A stretch of 64,000 bases of DNA from NCBI GenBank assembly GCA_039808025.1, contig JBDHSK010000008.1:62001-126000 (forward strand). The letters are read 5' to 3'. Numbering within the stretch: the first letter of the stretch is position 1; each line of letters starts with the position of its first letter. The notes beneath the pieces are model-generated. The model had not been told where the DNA came from. It did not search any database and worked only from the letters and a program-made list of their open reading frames with translations. Positions 44,993 to 52,792 of this stretch are shown in pieces. A program made the translations under genes and the position numbers. This DNA is from Sandaracinobacteroides sp039808025 (lineage in GTDB: Bacteria > Pseudomonadota > Alphaproteobacteria > Sphingomonadales > Sphingomonadaceae).

Positions 44993-45626
44993 CGGCGCTC
45001 TCCGCGGTCACCATGTCCTTGCAGGTGGTTGGCCCGCCTTCCGGGCAGCTGGCGGTGCGCCCGGTCTGGCTGCCCACCTTCGGGGTGCGGCCGGCGGCCA
45101 GATCGGCAAGGATGGCTTTCATGCTGTCGTAGGTCAGGTCTTCATAGTTGTCGTCGTTGATCTGCACGACGGGGGCATTGGCGCAGCAGCCGATGCACTC
45201 CACCTCGGCCAGCGAGAACAGCCCGTCGGCCGTCACCTGCCCCTTGGCCAGCCCCTGATCGGCGCAGGCCTTCAGAATATCGTCGGAACCGCGCAGCATG
45301 CACGGCGTGGTGCCGCACACCTGCACATGAAAGCGCCCCACCGGCTGCAGGTTGTACATGGTATAGAAGGTCGCCACCTCCCAGGCGCGGATGTACGGCA
45401 TCCCCACCCGGTCAGCGACATATTCCAGCACCGCCTGCGGCAGCCAGGCCACCCCGGTCTGCTCTTGCATCTGGTATTGCGCCAGCCACAGCAGTGGCAT
45501 GATCGCCGAATGCTCGCGGCCCTTGGGGTAGCGGCCGATGATCCGTTCGAGCTCGCGCTCGTTTTCAGGCGTGAAGCGGAAATCGCGATAATCGCGGTTC
45601 TGGCTGTCGTGGCTGGCGTCCGTCAC
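44982..45626 (-). CDS. nuoE: NADH-quinone oxidoreductase subunit E
   Basis: 214 residues. It is a thioredoxin-like subunit with 2Fe-2S cluster N1a; the cysteines lie in VCGTTPCMLRG and VECIGCCANAP. The start codon is GTG at 45626, overlapping the nuoD stop as GTGA. The C-terminal 35 residues after GRTPKVGSQ are an extension with two further Cys, of a kind common in alphaproteobacterial and mitochondrial homologs but variable in sequence. Confidence 0.96.
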   Translation of the reverse strand: MTDASHDSQNRDYRDFRFTPENERELERIIGRYPKGREHSAIMPLLWLAQYQMQEQTGVAWLPQAVLEYVADRVGMPYIRAWEVATFYTMYNLQPVGRFHVQVCGTTPCMLRGSDDILKACADQGLAKGQVTADGLFSLAEVECIGCCANAPVVQINDDNYEDLTYDSMKAILADLAAGRTPKVGSQTGRTASCPEGGPTTCKDMVTAESADAR

Positions 45627-46861
45627 CGGTCGACCTCTCCGAACACGATGTCAAGGCTACCGAGCACGGCCGGAGCATCGGCCAGCATGTGCCCCTTCAT
45701 CAGATAATCCATTGCCTGCAGGTGGCTCATGCCGGTGGCCCGCAGGTGGCAGCGGTAGGGCTTGTTGGTGCCATCCGAAACCAGATAGACCCCAAACTCG
45801 CCCTTGGGGCTTTCTGTCGCCACATAGACCTCACCGGCCGGCACCTTGAAACCCTCGGTATAAAGCTTGAAGTGATTGATGAGCGCCTCCATCGAGCGCT
45901 TCATCTCGGCACGGCGCGGCGGAACGATCTGCGGGCTTTCCGCCAGCACCGGTTCGCCCTTGCAGGTTTCCAGCAGGTCGAGGCACTGGTGGATGATCCG
46001 GCACGACTGGCGCATTTCCTCGATGCGCACCAGATAGCGATCATAGGAATCGCCGTTCTGGCCCACCGGCACTTCGAAATCGAGTTCGGCGTAGATTTCA
46101 TAGGGCTGCTGTTTGCGCAGATCCCATGGCAGCCCCGAGGCACGGATGCACGGGCCGGTAAAGCCCCGGGCAATCGCCTCGCTGGCGGAAATCACCCCGA
46201 TATCGACATTGCGCTGCTTGAAGATGCGATTGTCGATCACCAGAACGAACACCTCGTGCAGCATCTTGGGTATGCCGTTCACAAAGGTGCGGATGTCTTC
46301 GGCAAGGCCGTCGGGCATGTCCTGGTGAACACCACCGGGGCGGAAATAGGCGGCATGCATGCGCGCGCCCGACACCCGTTCAGAAAAGCGGTAGATCTTC
46401 TCGCGCTCGGCGAACATCCACAGAATCGGAGTCAGCGCCCCAACGTCCATGGCGTGGGCGCCGGTGTTCATCAGGTGGTTGGAAATCCGCATCAGTTCCG
46501 CCCACAAAACTCGCAGGATCTGACCACGGCGCGGCACCTCAAGACCCAGCAGCTTTTCGATCGCCAGCACATAGCTGTGCTCCATCGACATCGGCGAACA
46601 ATAGTCGATGCGATCCATATAGGGGAGCGCCTGCAGATAGGTCTTGTATTCGCAGAGCTTTTCCGTGCCGCGGTGCAGCAGGCCGACATGCGGGTCACAG
46701 CGTTCCACCAGCTCGCCGTCCAGCTCCATCACCAGGCGCAACACGCCGTGGGCCGCCGGGTGCTGCGGCCCGAAGTTGATCATGTAGTTCTGGATGCTGG
46801 TATCCGCCGACACCAGCGTCGGGTCGACGGGGAAGCCGTCGATATCGATCAGGTCCGCCAT
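45623..46861 (-). CDS. nuoD: NADH-quinone oxidoreductase subunit D
   Basis: 412 residues. It is the 49-kDa subunit homolog, related to NiFe-hydrogenase large subunits, and forms most of the quinone site. MINFGPQHPAAHGVLRLVMELDGE is the conserved quinone-site loop with the key His. The ATG at 46861 overlaps the nuoC TAA by one base (TAATG). An open frame extending to 46942 lies in nuoC and is not used. Confidence 0.97.
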   Translation of the reverse strand: MADLIDIDGFPVDPTLVSADTSIQNYMINFGPQHPAAHGVLRLVMELDGELVERCDPHVGLLHRGTEKLCEYKTYLQALPYMDRIDYCSPMSMEHSYVLAIEKLLGLEVPRRGQILRVLWAELMRISNHLMNTGAHAMDVGALTPILWMFAEREKIYRFSERVSGARMHAAYFRPGGVHQDMPDGLAEDIRTFVNGIPKMLHEVFVLVIDNRIFKQRNVDIGVISASEAIARGFTGPCIRASGLPWDLRKQQPYEIYAELDFEVPVGQNGDSYDRYLVRIEEMRQSCRIIHQCLDLLETCKGEPVLAESPQIVPPRRAEMKRSMEALINHFKLYTEGFKVPAGEVYVATESPKGEFGVYLVSDGTNKPYRCHLRATGMSHLQAMDYLMKGHMLADAPAVLGSLDIVFGEVDR

Positions 46862-47508
46862 TATGCCTGCCCTTCCCCGGCCTTGTCGCCGCTCTGCGGC
46901 CCGGCCTTTTCGTCTCCGGGAAGTTTCCATTCCCCTTCCCACGGCGACAGGAAGTCGAAGTCGCGGAAATCCTGCTTCAGCTTCACCGGCTCATAGACGA
47001 CACGCCCCTGCTCTTCCGAATAACGCAACTCGACATGGCCGGTTAGCGGGAAATCCTTGCGGAAGGGGTGGCCCTCGAACCCGTAGTCGGTAAGGATGCG
47101 GCGCAGATCGGGGTTGCCGTCGAACCACACGCCATAGCAATCCCAGGTTTCCCGCTCCAGCCAGACGGCGCAGGGGAACAGTTCGGTGGCGGTCGGCACC
47201 GGCTGCTGCTCGTCAGTCTGCACCTTCACGCGCAACCGCCGGTTGTGACGCATCGACAGCAGGTGATAGTTCACATCGAAGCGCTCCGCCCGTTCGGGGT
47301 AATCAGCTCCGCAGATGTCGACCAGCTGATCGAACGCCAGATCAGGGGCATCGCGCAATTCGCGCAACACGAAGGCCAGCGAGGCGCAGGGCACCAGCAG
47401 AGTCAGTTCGCCCACGGCTTCGCGGACTTCCAACAGATGCTCGCCCAGCAGCGCCCGCGCGCGCTCGGCCACGCCGTCATTGCCGGCAAGCTGGGGAAGT
47501 TGGCTCAT
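46861..47508 (-). CDS. nuoC: NADH-quinone oxidoreductase subunit C
   Basis: 215 residues. It is the 30-kDa subunit homolog that packs against NuoD. The signature ERETWDCYGVWFDGNPDLRRILTDYGFEGHPFRKDFP is the family pattern; here the usual EREAYDM reads ERETWDC. It is separate from NuoD, unlike the fused NuoCD of enterics. The ATG overlaps the nuoB stop by 4 bp. Confidence 0.97.
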   Translation of the reverse strand: MSQLPQLAGNDGVAERARALLGEHLLEVREAVGELTLLVPCASLAFVLRELRDAPDLAFDQLVDICGADYPERAERFDVNYHLLSMRHNRRLRVKVQTDEQQPVPTATELFPCAVWLERETWDCYGVWFDGNPDLRRILTDYGFEGHPFRKDFPLTGHVELRYSEEQGRVVYEPVKLKQDFRDFDFLSPWEGEWKLPGDEKAGPQSGDKAGEGQA

Positions 47509-48080
47509 CGTTCAAAGGTTCCCGAACGGCGGATCTTGCGTTGCAGCGCCATGATTCCGTAGATCAGCGCCTCGGCGGTCGGCGGGCAGCCGGGCACATA
47601 GATATCAACGGGCACGATACGGTCGCAGCCGCGCACCACCGAATAGCTGTAATGATAATAGCCGCCGCCATTGGCGCAGCTGCCCATCGAGATCACGTAG
47701 CGCGGCTCGGGCATCTGGTCGTAGACGCGGCGCAAGGCCGGCGCCATCTTGTTGCACAAGGTGCCGGCCACGATCATCACGTCCGACTGGCGCGGCGACG
47801 CCCGCGGTGCCGCACCGAATCGCTCCATGTCGTAATCGGGCATCGAGCTGTGCATCATCTCGACGGCACAGCAGGCAAGCCCGAACGTCATCCACCACAA
47901 AGAGCCGGTGCGCGCCCAGATGGTCAGGTCTTCGAGGCTGGCGGTCAGGAAGCCCTTGTTGCTCATCTCCGATTCGAGATCGGCGAAGAACCGGTCCTGG
48001 GCCGGAAGATCGCGCGACAGTGGCTGACCGGGAAGCGAGCCATTGGCGCCTGTCACATCGGGTCCGACAGCAGAGGTCAT
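47505..48080 (-). CDS. nuoB: NADH-quinone oxidoreductase subunit B
   Basis: 191 residues. It binds the terminal 4Fe-4S cluster N2 that passes electrons to quinone. The adjacent cysteines in GLACCAVEMM and the further ligands in GSCANGGGYY and YVPGCPPTAEAL are all present. I chose the ATG at 48080, with GGGAGTG upstream and 2 bp past the nuoA stop, giving an N-terminal extension of about 30 residues before the conserved core. Confidence 0.97.
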   Translation of the reverse strand: MTSAVGPDVTGANGSLPGQPLSRDLPAQDRFFADLESEMSNKGFLTASLEDLTIWARTGSLWWMTFGLACCAVEMMHSSMPDYDMERFGAAPRASPRQSDVMIVAGTLCNKMAPALRRVYDQMPEPRYVISMGSCANGGGYYHYSYSVVRGCDRIVPVDIYVPGCPPTAEALIYGIMALQRKIRRSGTFER

Positions 48081-48082
48081 GG

Positions 48083-48487
48083 TCACTCCCACTCCAGCGC
48101 CCCCTTCTTCCATTCATAGATAAAGCCGATGGTCAGGATACCAAGGAAGATCATCATCGACCCCCAGGCAAAATAGAGGTCGGGACCCATCAGTTTCAGG
48201 CTGACCGCCCAGGGAAACAGGAAGGCCACCTCGAGGTCGAAAATGATGAACAGAATGCAGACGAGGTAGAAACGCACGTCGAATCGTCCGCGCGCCGACG
48301 AAAAAGCCGGAAAGCCGCTTTCATACTCGGTCAGCTTGTCGCCATAGGGCTTGGCGGTGCCGGTCGCCTTCGACAACAGCACCGGAAGCCCGGAAAAGGC
48401 CACAGCGAAAAAAATCGCCACTGCAAAGAACAGCAGGATCGGGAGATACTCCCGCCCCACGCCGATGATATCGGGAACTTCTGACAT
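48083..48487 (-). CDS. nuoA: NADH-quinone oxidoreductase subunit A
   Basis: 134 residues with three membrane helices, the ND3 homolog and first gene of the complex I operon. The long loop between helices 1 and 2 contains YESGFPAFSSARGRFDVRFY; the loop Cys found in many homologs is Phe/Ala here. FDLEVAFLFPWA is the conserved helix with acidic residues. Transcription probably starts in the 316-bp gap upstream. Confidence 0.96.
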   Translation of the reverse strand: MSEVPDIIGVGREYLPILLFFAVAIFFAVAFSGLPVLLSKATGTAKPYGDKLTEYESGFPAFSSARGRFDVRFYLVCILFIIFDLEVAFLFPWAVSLKLMGPDLYFAWGSMMIFLGILTIGFIYEWKKGALEWE

Positions 48488-48803
48488 GGCGCGTCTCTAG
48501 GCCCACCGGCGTCTGGCGGCAAGCCTCCTCGCACGCCGGCACACCTCTTGCGCTTGCCTTTCGTGCATCGACAGACTTCGGGCCGTGACACAAAGCCGCG
48601 AACTGGCGCTCGCCAGCCGGAGGGCAAACAAAATTACAATCTCGAACCAGTTGATGGGCAATTAAAATTGCGTTGGATTCCGAATTGGGTTAGCATGGCC
48701 CCCGATGATTAACTGCCACCAGACCGATTCGCCCGGAGTTTAGGGCTGCGCAATCTCCAGGCGGTGTGTTTCAGTCATCGAACTGTGAAGTGGGGGTCGA
48801 GTG
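48488..48803. other. 316-bp divergent gap between nuoA and the first PEP-CTERM gene
   Basis: No gene is seen. The part at 48630-48700 is markedly richer in A and T than its surroundings and must hold promoters for both directions. It contains short inverted repeats at 48603-48616 (CTGGCG-CT-CGCCAG) and 48659-48670 (CAATT-AA-AATTG). A candidate plus-strand promoter is listed separately. I could not identify a convincing nuoA promoter. Confidence 0.6.
48668..48696 (+). promoter_or_regulatory. Candidate sigma-70 promoter for the first PEP-CTERM gene
   Basis: TTGCGT at 48668-48673, a 17-bp spacer, and TAGCAT at 48691-48696. It lies in the A/T-rich part of the gap and would give a 5' leader of about 100 bases before the ATG at 48804. 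Confidence 0.45.
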
Positions 48804-49559
48804 ATGCGATACTATCTGATTACCGGGTTGGCAGCCTTGGCGATGACGGGAACGAGCCCGGCATCTGCGGCTGTTCAGATTTTCAGTGGACAAGACGATG
48901 GCGTTGGCCCCGGCGGGGCGTTCGTCAACAGCTGGGCAGCGGAAGCCGCCTTCCTCGCTGCCTCGGTTCCGGTCAGCACATCTGTTGCGACCGAAACATT
49001 CGAGGCAGCCACCGTCGGTGATTTCTCGCCGGTCGTGCTCAATGATTTCACGATCACGACGGGTGCGGCCAATTACGGCGCAGGCCTCTCGGGGATCAAC
49101 AACACCACGCTCGGAACGCTTTACGGCTTCAACGTCACGGCGGGCGGCAGTCAATGGTATGGCTTCCCTGATTTCGTCGCCACCAACGCCACGCTTACGT
49201 TCAACCAGCCACTCATCAGCGTCGGCACCTGGATCTCCGGCATCCAGACGCTCTTCACTTCTGAAGTGACTCTGGAGCTGGTAGGCGGCGGCACCCAGTC
49301 GTTCTCGCTGCCGCTGAACACCAATGGTGGCGCCCAGTTTTTCGGTATCGTCAGTGATGTGGCGTTCACCAAGGTTATCTTCCACCAGTTGAACAACCCC
49401 GGCTATGCCGATGCGTTCGGAATCGATGACCTGAGCTACGGCTTCGCTCCGGTTCCCGAACCGGCGGTATGGGCGATGCTGATTTCCGGCTTCGGACTGG
49501 TGGGCGCCACCGCTCGCCGGCGCAATCGCCACAAGGTGCGTGGCACGCGGCTCGCCTGA
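48804..49559 (+). CDS. PEPxxWA-CTERM exported protein, copy 1
   Basis: 251 residues from the ATG at 48804 (a GTG one codon before is possible). An N-terminal signal peptide ends near ASAA. The mature part is a beta-rich domain beginning GQDDGVGPGGAF and containing LPLNTNGG. The C-terminus has the exosortase-type sorting signal: PEPAVWA, a hydrophobic helix, then a basic tail with RRRNR. Such proteins are cut and attached at the cell surface by an exosortase in bacteria that make exopolysaccharide. The domain's own function is unknown to me. The downstream paralog at 49905 is about half identical by eye. A strong terminator follows, so it is probably a single-gene unit. Confidence 0.92.
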   Translation: MRYYLITGLAALAMTGTSPASAAVQIFSGQDDGVGPGGAFVNSWAAEAAFLAASVPVSTSVATETFEAATVGDFSPVVLNDFTITTGAANYGAGLSGINNTTLGTLYGFNVTAGGSQWYGFPDFVATNATLTFNQPLISVGTWISGIQTLFTSEVTLELVGGGTQSFSLPLNTNGGAQFFGIVSDVAFTKVIFHQLNNPGYADAFGIDDLSYGFAPVPEPAVWAMLISGFGLVGATARRRNRHKVRGTRLA

Positions 49560-49607
49560 TGCTGCCATAATCAACCGCGGCGGATTTCTTTCAAATCCGT
49601 CACAAAG

Positions 49608-49652
49608 CCCGCTGACATCCCGGTTCAGGCCGGTGAAGTCAGCGGGTTTTTT
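49608..49652 (+). terminator. Intrinsic terminator after the first PEP-CTERM gene
   Basis: CCCGCTGAC at 49608-49616 pairs with GTCAGCGGG at 49638-49646, followed by six T at 49647-49652. A smaller CCGG/CCGG hairpin is nested in the loop. Confidence 0.9.
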
Positions 49653-49684
49653 CTTGTGAGGTTAACTTTCATCAAAGATTTCTG

Positions 49685-49714
49685 TTGCAGTGCACCCTGC
49701 CAAGCCTCTATGAG
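49685..49714 (+). promoter_or_regulatory. Weak candidate promoter for the second PEP-CTERM gene
   Basis: TTGCAG at 49685-49690 and TATGAG at 49709-49714 with an 18-bp spacer. The leader to the ATG at 49905 would be about 185 bases. The match is modest and other sites are possible. Confidence 0.3.
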
Positions 49715-49904
49715 TGATTCGCATTTCTCTGGCCCTGAGTTCGCGGGCCATTGTGCGTGTCACTTTCGTGTAAACCGTGTCCAGGCAGTCAGCGCCCCAT
49801 GCTGTTGTAAGGGTATCGGGCAGGCTCGGCCGGGTGCTTGTCGCCCGTTCGGGCATTCTTTTCCAACGGCGCCTTGGCGCCAAAGAACAGGGAATACGAA
49901 GACC

Positions 49905-50639
49905 ATGAAGTCTATTCTTTTCGGCGCATTGGTAGCGTTTGCCGCTGTTCAGCCGGCTGCTGCTGTCACCACCGTCTACTACGGCCAGGATGATGGCGTT
50001 GGCCCCGGTGGCGCCTTCACCAACTCCAATGCAGCGGAAGCGGCCTTTCTTGCTGGCGCCGGTGCATTCGGTGGCTCTCTCAACACCGAAACCTTCGAAT
50101 CGGCTGCCGTCGGCTTCTACTCGCCGCTGGTTCTCAATGGGCTGACCGTCACCTACAGCACCGCCAACTTCGGCGCCGGCCTGTCGGGCGTCAACAACAC
50201 CCAAATCGGCGGGCCGCTTTACGGCTTCAACGTCACCCCCGGTGGCACCCACTGGCTCGGCTTCCCTGACTTCCTCAACTCGGCCGCCACCTTCAAGCTC
50301 GACAATGTGTCGCACAGCTTCGGCTTCTACCTGACGGGCGTGCAGGACATCCAGACTTCGCAGATCACCCTGAAGCTGGTTGACGGCTCGATGTCGACCT
50401 TCAACCTGCCGCTGAACACCAACGGCGGTGTTACCTTCTTCGGCATCACCGATTCGGTCGGCTTCACCGAAGTCTATCTGCAACAAGCCAACAAGCCGGG
50501 CTTCTCTGATGCCTATGGCATCGACAACATCACCTTCGGCATCGTGCCTGAGCCCGCCACCTGGGCGCTGCTGATTGCCGGCTTCGGCCTGGTGGGTGTT
50601 GCCCGTCGCCGTCGCGGGATCGCGCAAACGGCCGCCTGA
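49905..50639 (+). CDS. PEPxxWA-CTERM exported protein, copy 2
   Basis: 244 residues from the ATG at 49905, which has GGGAA and GAAG stretches upstream. A signal peptide (about 1-20, ending PAAA) is followed by the same beta-rich domain as the upstream gene: GQDDGVGPGGAF, AAEAAFLA, LYGFNVTPGG, GFPDF and LPLNTNGG are shared. The C-terminus is PEPATWA, a hydrophobic helix and RRRRG, a complete exosortase sorting signal. The tandem pair looks like an old duplication. The function is unknown; surface or biofilm attachment is inferred only from the sorting signal. It ends 26 bp before a strong terminator. Confidence 0.92.
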   Translation: MKSILFGALVAFAAVQPAAAVTTVYYGQDDGVGPGGAFTNSNAAEAAFLAGAGAFGGSLNTETFESAAVGFYSPLVLNGLTVTYSTANFGAGLSGVNNTQIGGPLYGFNVTPGGTHWLGFPDFLNSAATFKLDNVSHSFGFYLTGVQDIQTSQITLKLVDGSMSTFNLPLNTNGGVTFFGITDSVGFTEVYLQQANKPGFSDAYGIDNITFGIVPEPATWALLIAGFGLVGVARRRRGIAQTAA

Positions 50640-50665
50640 TCGGCTCCTGCGATCAACACACAAAT

Positions 50666-50696
50666 GGCGGGCCGGAGCAATCCGGCCCGCCTTTTT
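50666..50696 (+). terminator. Intrinsic terminator after the second PEP-CTERM gene
   Basis: A perfect 10-bp stem GGCGGGCCGG (50666-50675) and CCGGCCCGCC (50682-50691) with loop AGCAAT, followed by five T. It also separates this gene from the convergent channel gene. Confidence 0.93.
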
Positions 50697-50740
50697 GTTG
50701 GCTGTTCCCGGCCCTCCCTGCACCTGCCCTCCCACCGCCA

Positions 50741-51802
50741 TCAGCGGTGCAGCAGAGACCACAGCCGGTGGACCATGCCGGAAAAGGTAACCCCCCACGC
50801 CAGCAGTCCTGCCGCATAAAACAGGCCAACGACATCATCGAGAAATGGCATGGCAAGCACCGTCGCCATTTCCCGGGTGCCAACGGCATACATACCCAGC
50901 GGAAAGACGATGCCCCAATACAAGGGGTCGTACCGTAACGGATAGCGTTTCACCCCGTGTCGCCATACCCCCAGCAGCAGCAGCATCGGGATCCACCAGC
51001 TGCCGCTGGCCCAGAACAGCAGCGTCATCCCCTGCACGAATGGCAGCAGCGCCGTCAGCAGCGGCGATACCGCAGAATGGCTGATCAGCTGCGCCCCGGC
51101 GAGGGTGGAAATCGCCATCGCCCCCATGCTGATCCAGAACGGCGGAGAAAGTTCCTCGGGGTTGAGACGAAAGAAGACATGCCGATAGAAAATCAGTGTC
51201 ATCAGCCAGATATACAGCATGCCGCCGCACAGCCACAGCGCCAGAGCCAGCGCCAGCAGCGGAACCGGCCGGGCGGTATGGAGGGCCAGCAGGTTGGTGG
51301 AGACGACGACCGCCTGTGTCGCCACAACTGCCAGCAGCCAGGCGCCGTTGATCCCGCGCCGCAAGGTAGGTTTCACATGGTTCACCATCAGGGCGCCGAA
51401 GATGCCGTATGTCAGCACCAGCCAGGTCAGGCAGGTCAGCAGCCACACCCCCAGTGCCGCTGACACGTCACCAAGCTGCACGATGCACTGGCTGGCCACA
51501 ATGCCGGATGCAGCCACGATGGTGAAATATCCCGGTGCAGTCGCATGCGTGATCAGATCGTCAGCACAGCGCCGCGGGTGCCAGCAGGCCCGCAAGCCAT
51601 AGAGCAGCCACAGCAGACCATATTGGCAAAGGTTGAGAAGCAGCAGCCCATGCGCCAGCCGCTTCCAGCCAAGCTGGAAAGCAGCCATGGCGATGATCCC
51701 GGTCGCCATAACCAGGCCAAAACTTGCAGGCGACAGGTCGGCAAGGGCCGCCTTCAGCGCCCGCCAGCCACCTAGGCCGCTGTTGCCCACTCCGGTCGTC
51801 AT
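50741..51802 (-). CDS. TehA/SLAC1-family membrane transporter
   Basis: 353 residues from the ATG at 51802, with GGAGG upstream. About ten hydrophobic helices. It opens with LSPASFGLVMATGIIAMAAFQLGW, the family's first helix, and contains PLYWGIVFPLGMYAVG near the end. The family covers tellurite-resistance/C4-dicarboxylate transporters, sulfite exporters and voltage-dependent anion channels. The transported anion cannot be assigned. It is a lone gene divergent from trpC across 95 bp. Confidence 0.87.
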   Translation of the reverse strand: MTTGVGNSGLGGWRALKAALADLSPASFGLVMATGIIAMAAFQLGWKRLAHGLLLLNLCQYGLLWLLYGLRACWHPRRCADDLITHATAPGYFTIVAASGIVASQCIVQLGDVSAALGVWLLTCLTWLVLTYGIFGALMVNHVKPTLRRGINGAWLLAVVATQAVVVSTNLLALHTARPVPLLALALALWLCGGMLYIWLMTLIFYRHVFFRLNPEELSPPFWISMGAMAISTLAGAQLISHSAVSPLLTALLPFVQGMTLLFWASGSWWIPMLLLLGVWRHGVKRYPLRYDPLYWGIVFPLGMYAVGTREMATVLAMPFLDDVVGLFYAAGLLAWGVTFSGMVHRLWSLLHR

Positions 51803-51897
51803 TGCCCTGCCTCCATCGGCCTCGAAAGTCACCCGCGCAAGCGCCAATGCCGGCGCCCGCTCTTTCACCCGGCGCCAATCCCCCCTAGAGAAAGCCG

Positions 51898-52686
51898 ATG
51901 ATCGACCGACTGCAACCCATCCTCGACAACAAGCGCGCCTCGGTGGCTGCCCGCAAGGCCGTGCGCCCGACAGAAAGCCTGAACCCCAACGCCTTTGCCC
52001 CCCGTCGTGGCTTCACTGCCGCCCTCAAGGCCAGGCGCGAAGCGGGCGAATATGGTCTGATCGCCGAAATCAAGAAAGCCAGTCCATCAAAGGGGTTGAT
52101 CCGCGCTGATTTCAACCCCGCCGCCCACGCCCGCGCCTATGCGGTTGCCGGCGCCTCCTGCCTGTCGGTGCTCACCGACGAACCCTATTTTCAGGGCAAT
52201 GATGCCTTTGTCGCCCAGGCGCGCTCGGCTGCGGCGCTGCCTATCCTGCGCAAGGAATTCATCATTGACCCCTACCAGATACTCGAATCGCTGGCGATCG
52301 GAGCCGATGCGATTCTGCTGATCGTCGCCGCCCTAAGCGACCAGCACCTCACGGATTTTGAACAGCGCGCGCTCGACCTCGGGCTTGATGTACTGATCGA
52401 AGTGCATGACGAACCGGAACTTGACCGTGCTCTGCGGCTGAAATCGCCACTCATCGGCATCAACAACCGCAACCTCAAAACCATGGCAGTCGATCTTGCC
52501 ACCTGCGAGACCCTGGCCGCCAAAGTGCCCGCCGACCGGCTGGTGGTGGGGGAATCCGGAATTGCCAGCCACGAAGACGTGTTGCGGCTGCAGCAATCGG
52601 GCATCACCACCTATCTGATAGGTGAATCGCTGATGCGTGAAGCAGATGTAGAGGCGGCAACGCGACGGCTGCTGACCGGTCAATGA
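51898..52686 (+). CDS. trpC: Indole-3-glycerol phosphate synthase
   Basis: 262 residues. It closes the indole ring from CdRP in tryptophan synthesis. The TIM-barrel motifs are LIAEIKKASPSKG (53-65), LRKEFIIDPYQI, IGINNRNLKTM and VGESGIASHEDV, all with their catalytic Lys, Glu and Asn. It is a stand-alone enzyme, not fused to TrpF. The other trp genes are not next to it inside the window; lexA follows after 106 bp. A separate promoter is expected because the upstream gene is divergent. Confidence 0.97.
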   Translation: MIDRLQPILDNKRASVAARKAVRPTESLNPNAFAPRRGFTAALKARREAGEYGLIAEIKKASPSKGLIRADFNPAAHARAYAVAGASCLSVLTDEPYFQGNDAFVAQARSAAALPILRKEFIIDPYQILESLAIGADAILLIVAALSDQHLTDFEQRALDLGLDVLIEVHDEPELDRALRLKSPLIGINNRNLKTMAVDLATCETLAAKVPADRLVVGESGIASHEDVLRLQQSGITTYLIGESLMREADVEAATRRLLTGQ

Positions 52687-52732
52687 TCCGGTATCACCAC
52701 AAGGCTTCCGCCTGCCAGGCGCCGATTTCTGC

Positions 52733-52762
52733 TTGACGTTCCGCCAACAGTTCGCCTAACGT
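52733..52762 (+). promoter_or_regulatory. Likely lexA promoter overlapping the SOS operator
   Basis: TTGACG at 52733-52738 and TAACGT at 52757-52762 with an 18-bp spacer. Both hexamers overlap or touch the GTTC repeats, so bound LexA would block RNA polymerase. Confidence 0.5.
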
Positions 52763-52775
52763 TCCAGTGATGTTC
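52738..52775 (+). promoter_or_regulatory. SOS operator array (four GTTC repeats) upstream of lexA
   Basis: GTTC occurs at 52738, 52750, 52761 and 52772. The second to fourth copies give two overlapping perfect GTTC-N7-GTTC boxes, the direct-repeat LexA site of alphaproteobacteria; the first copy adds an N8 spacing. All lie within 55 bp of the lexA ATG at 52793, indicating tight autorepression. Confidence 0.92.
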
Positions 52776-52792
52776 CGTTGGCGGAGGGCGAT

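Larger units (their letters stand above)
49560..49904. other. 345-bp gap between the two PEP-CTERM genes
   Basis: It holds the terminator of the first gene (49608-49652) and then about 250 bp of leader and promoter region for the second. No gene is supported in it; an open frame running through it in frame with the second gene has no plausible start before 49905. Confidence 0.7.

Noticed and set aside
43061..45160. Plus-strand open frame of about 700 codons opposite nuoG, nuoF and nuoE
   Set aside because: Antisense shadow without motif or start context.
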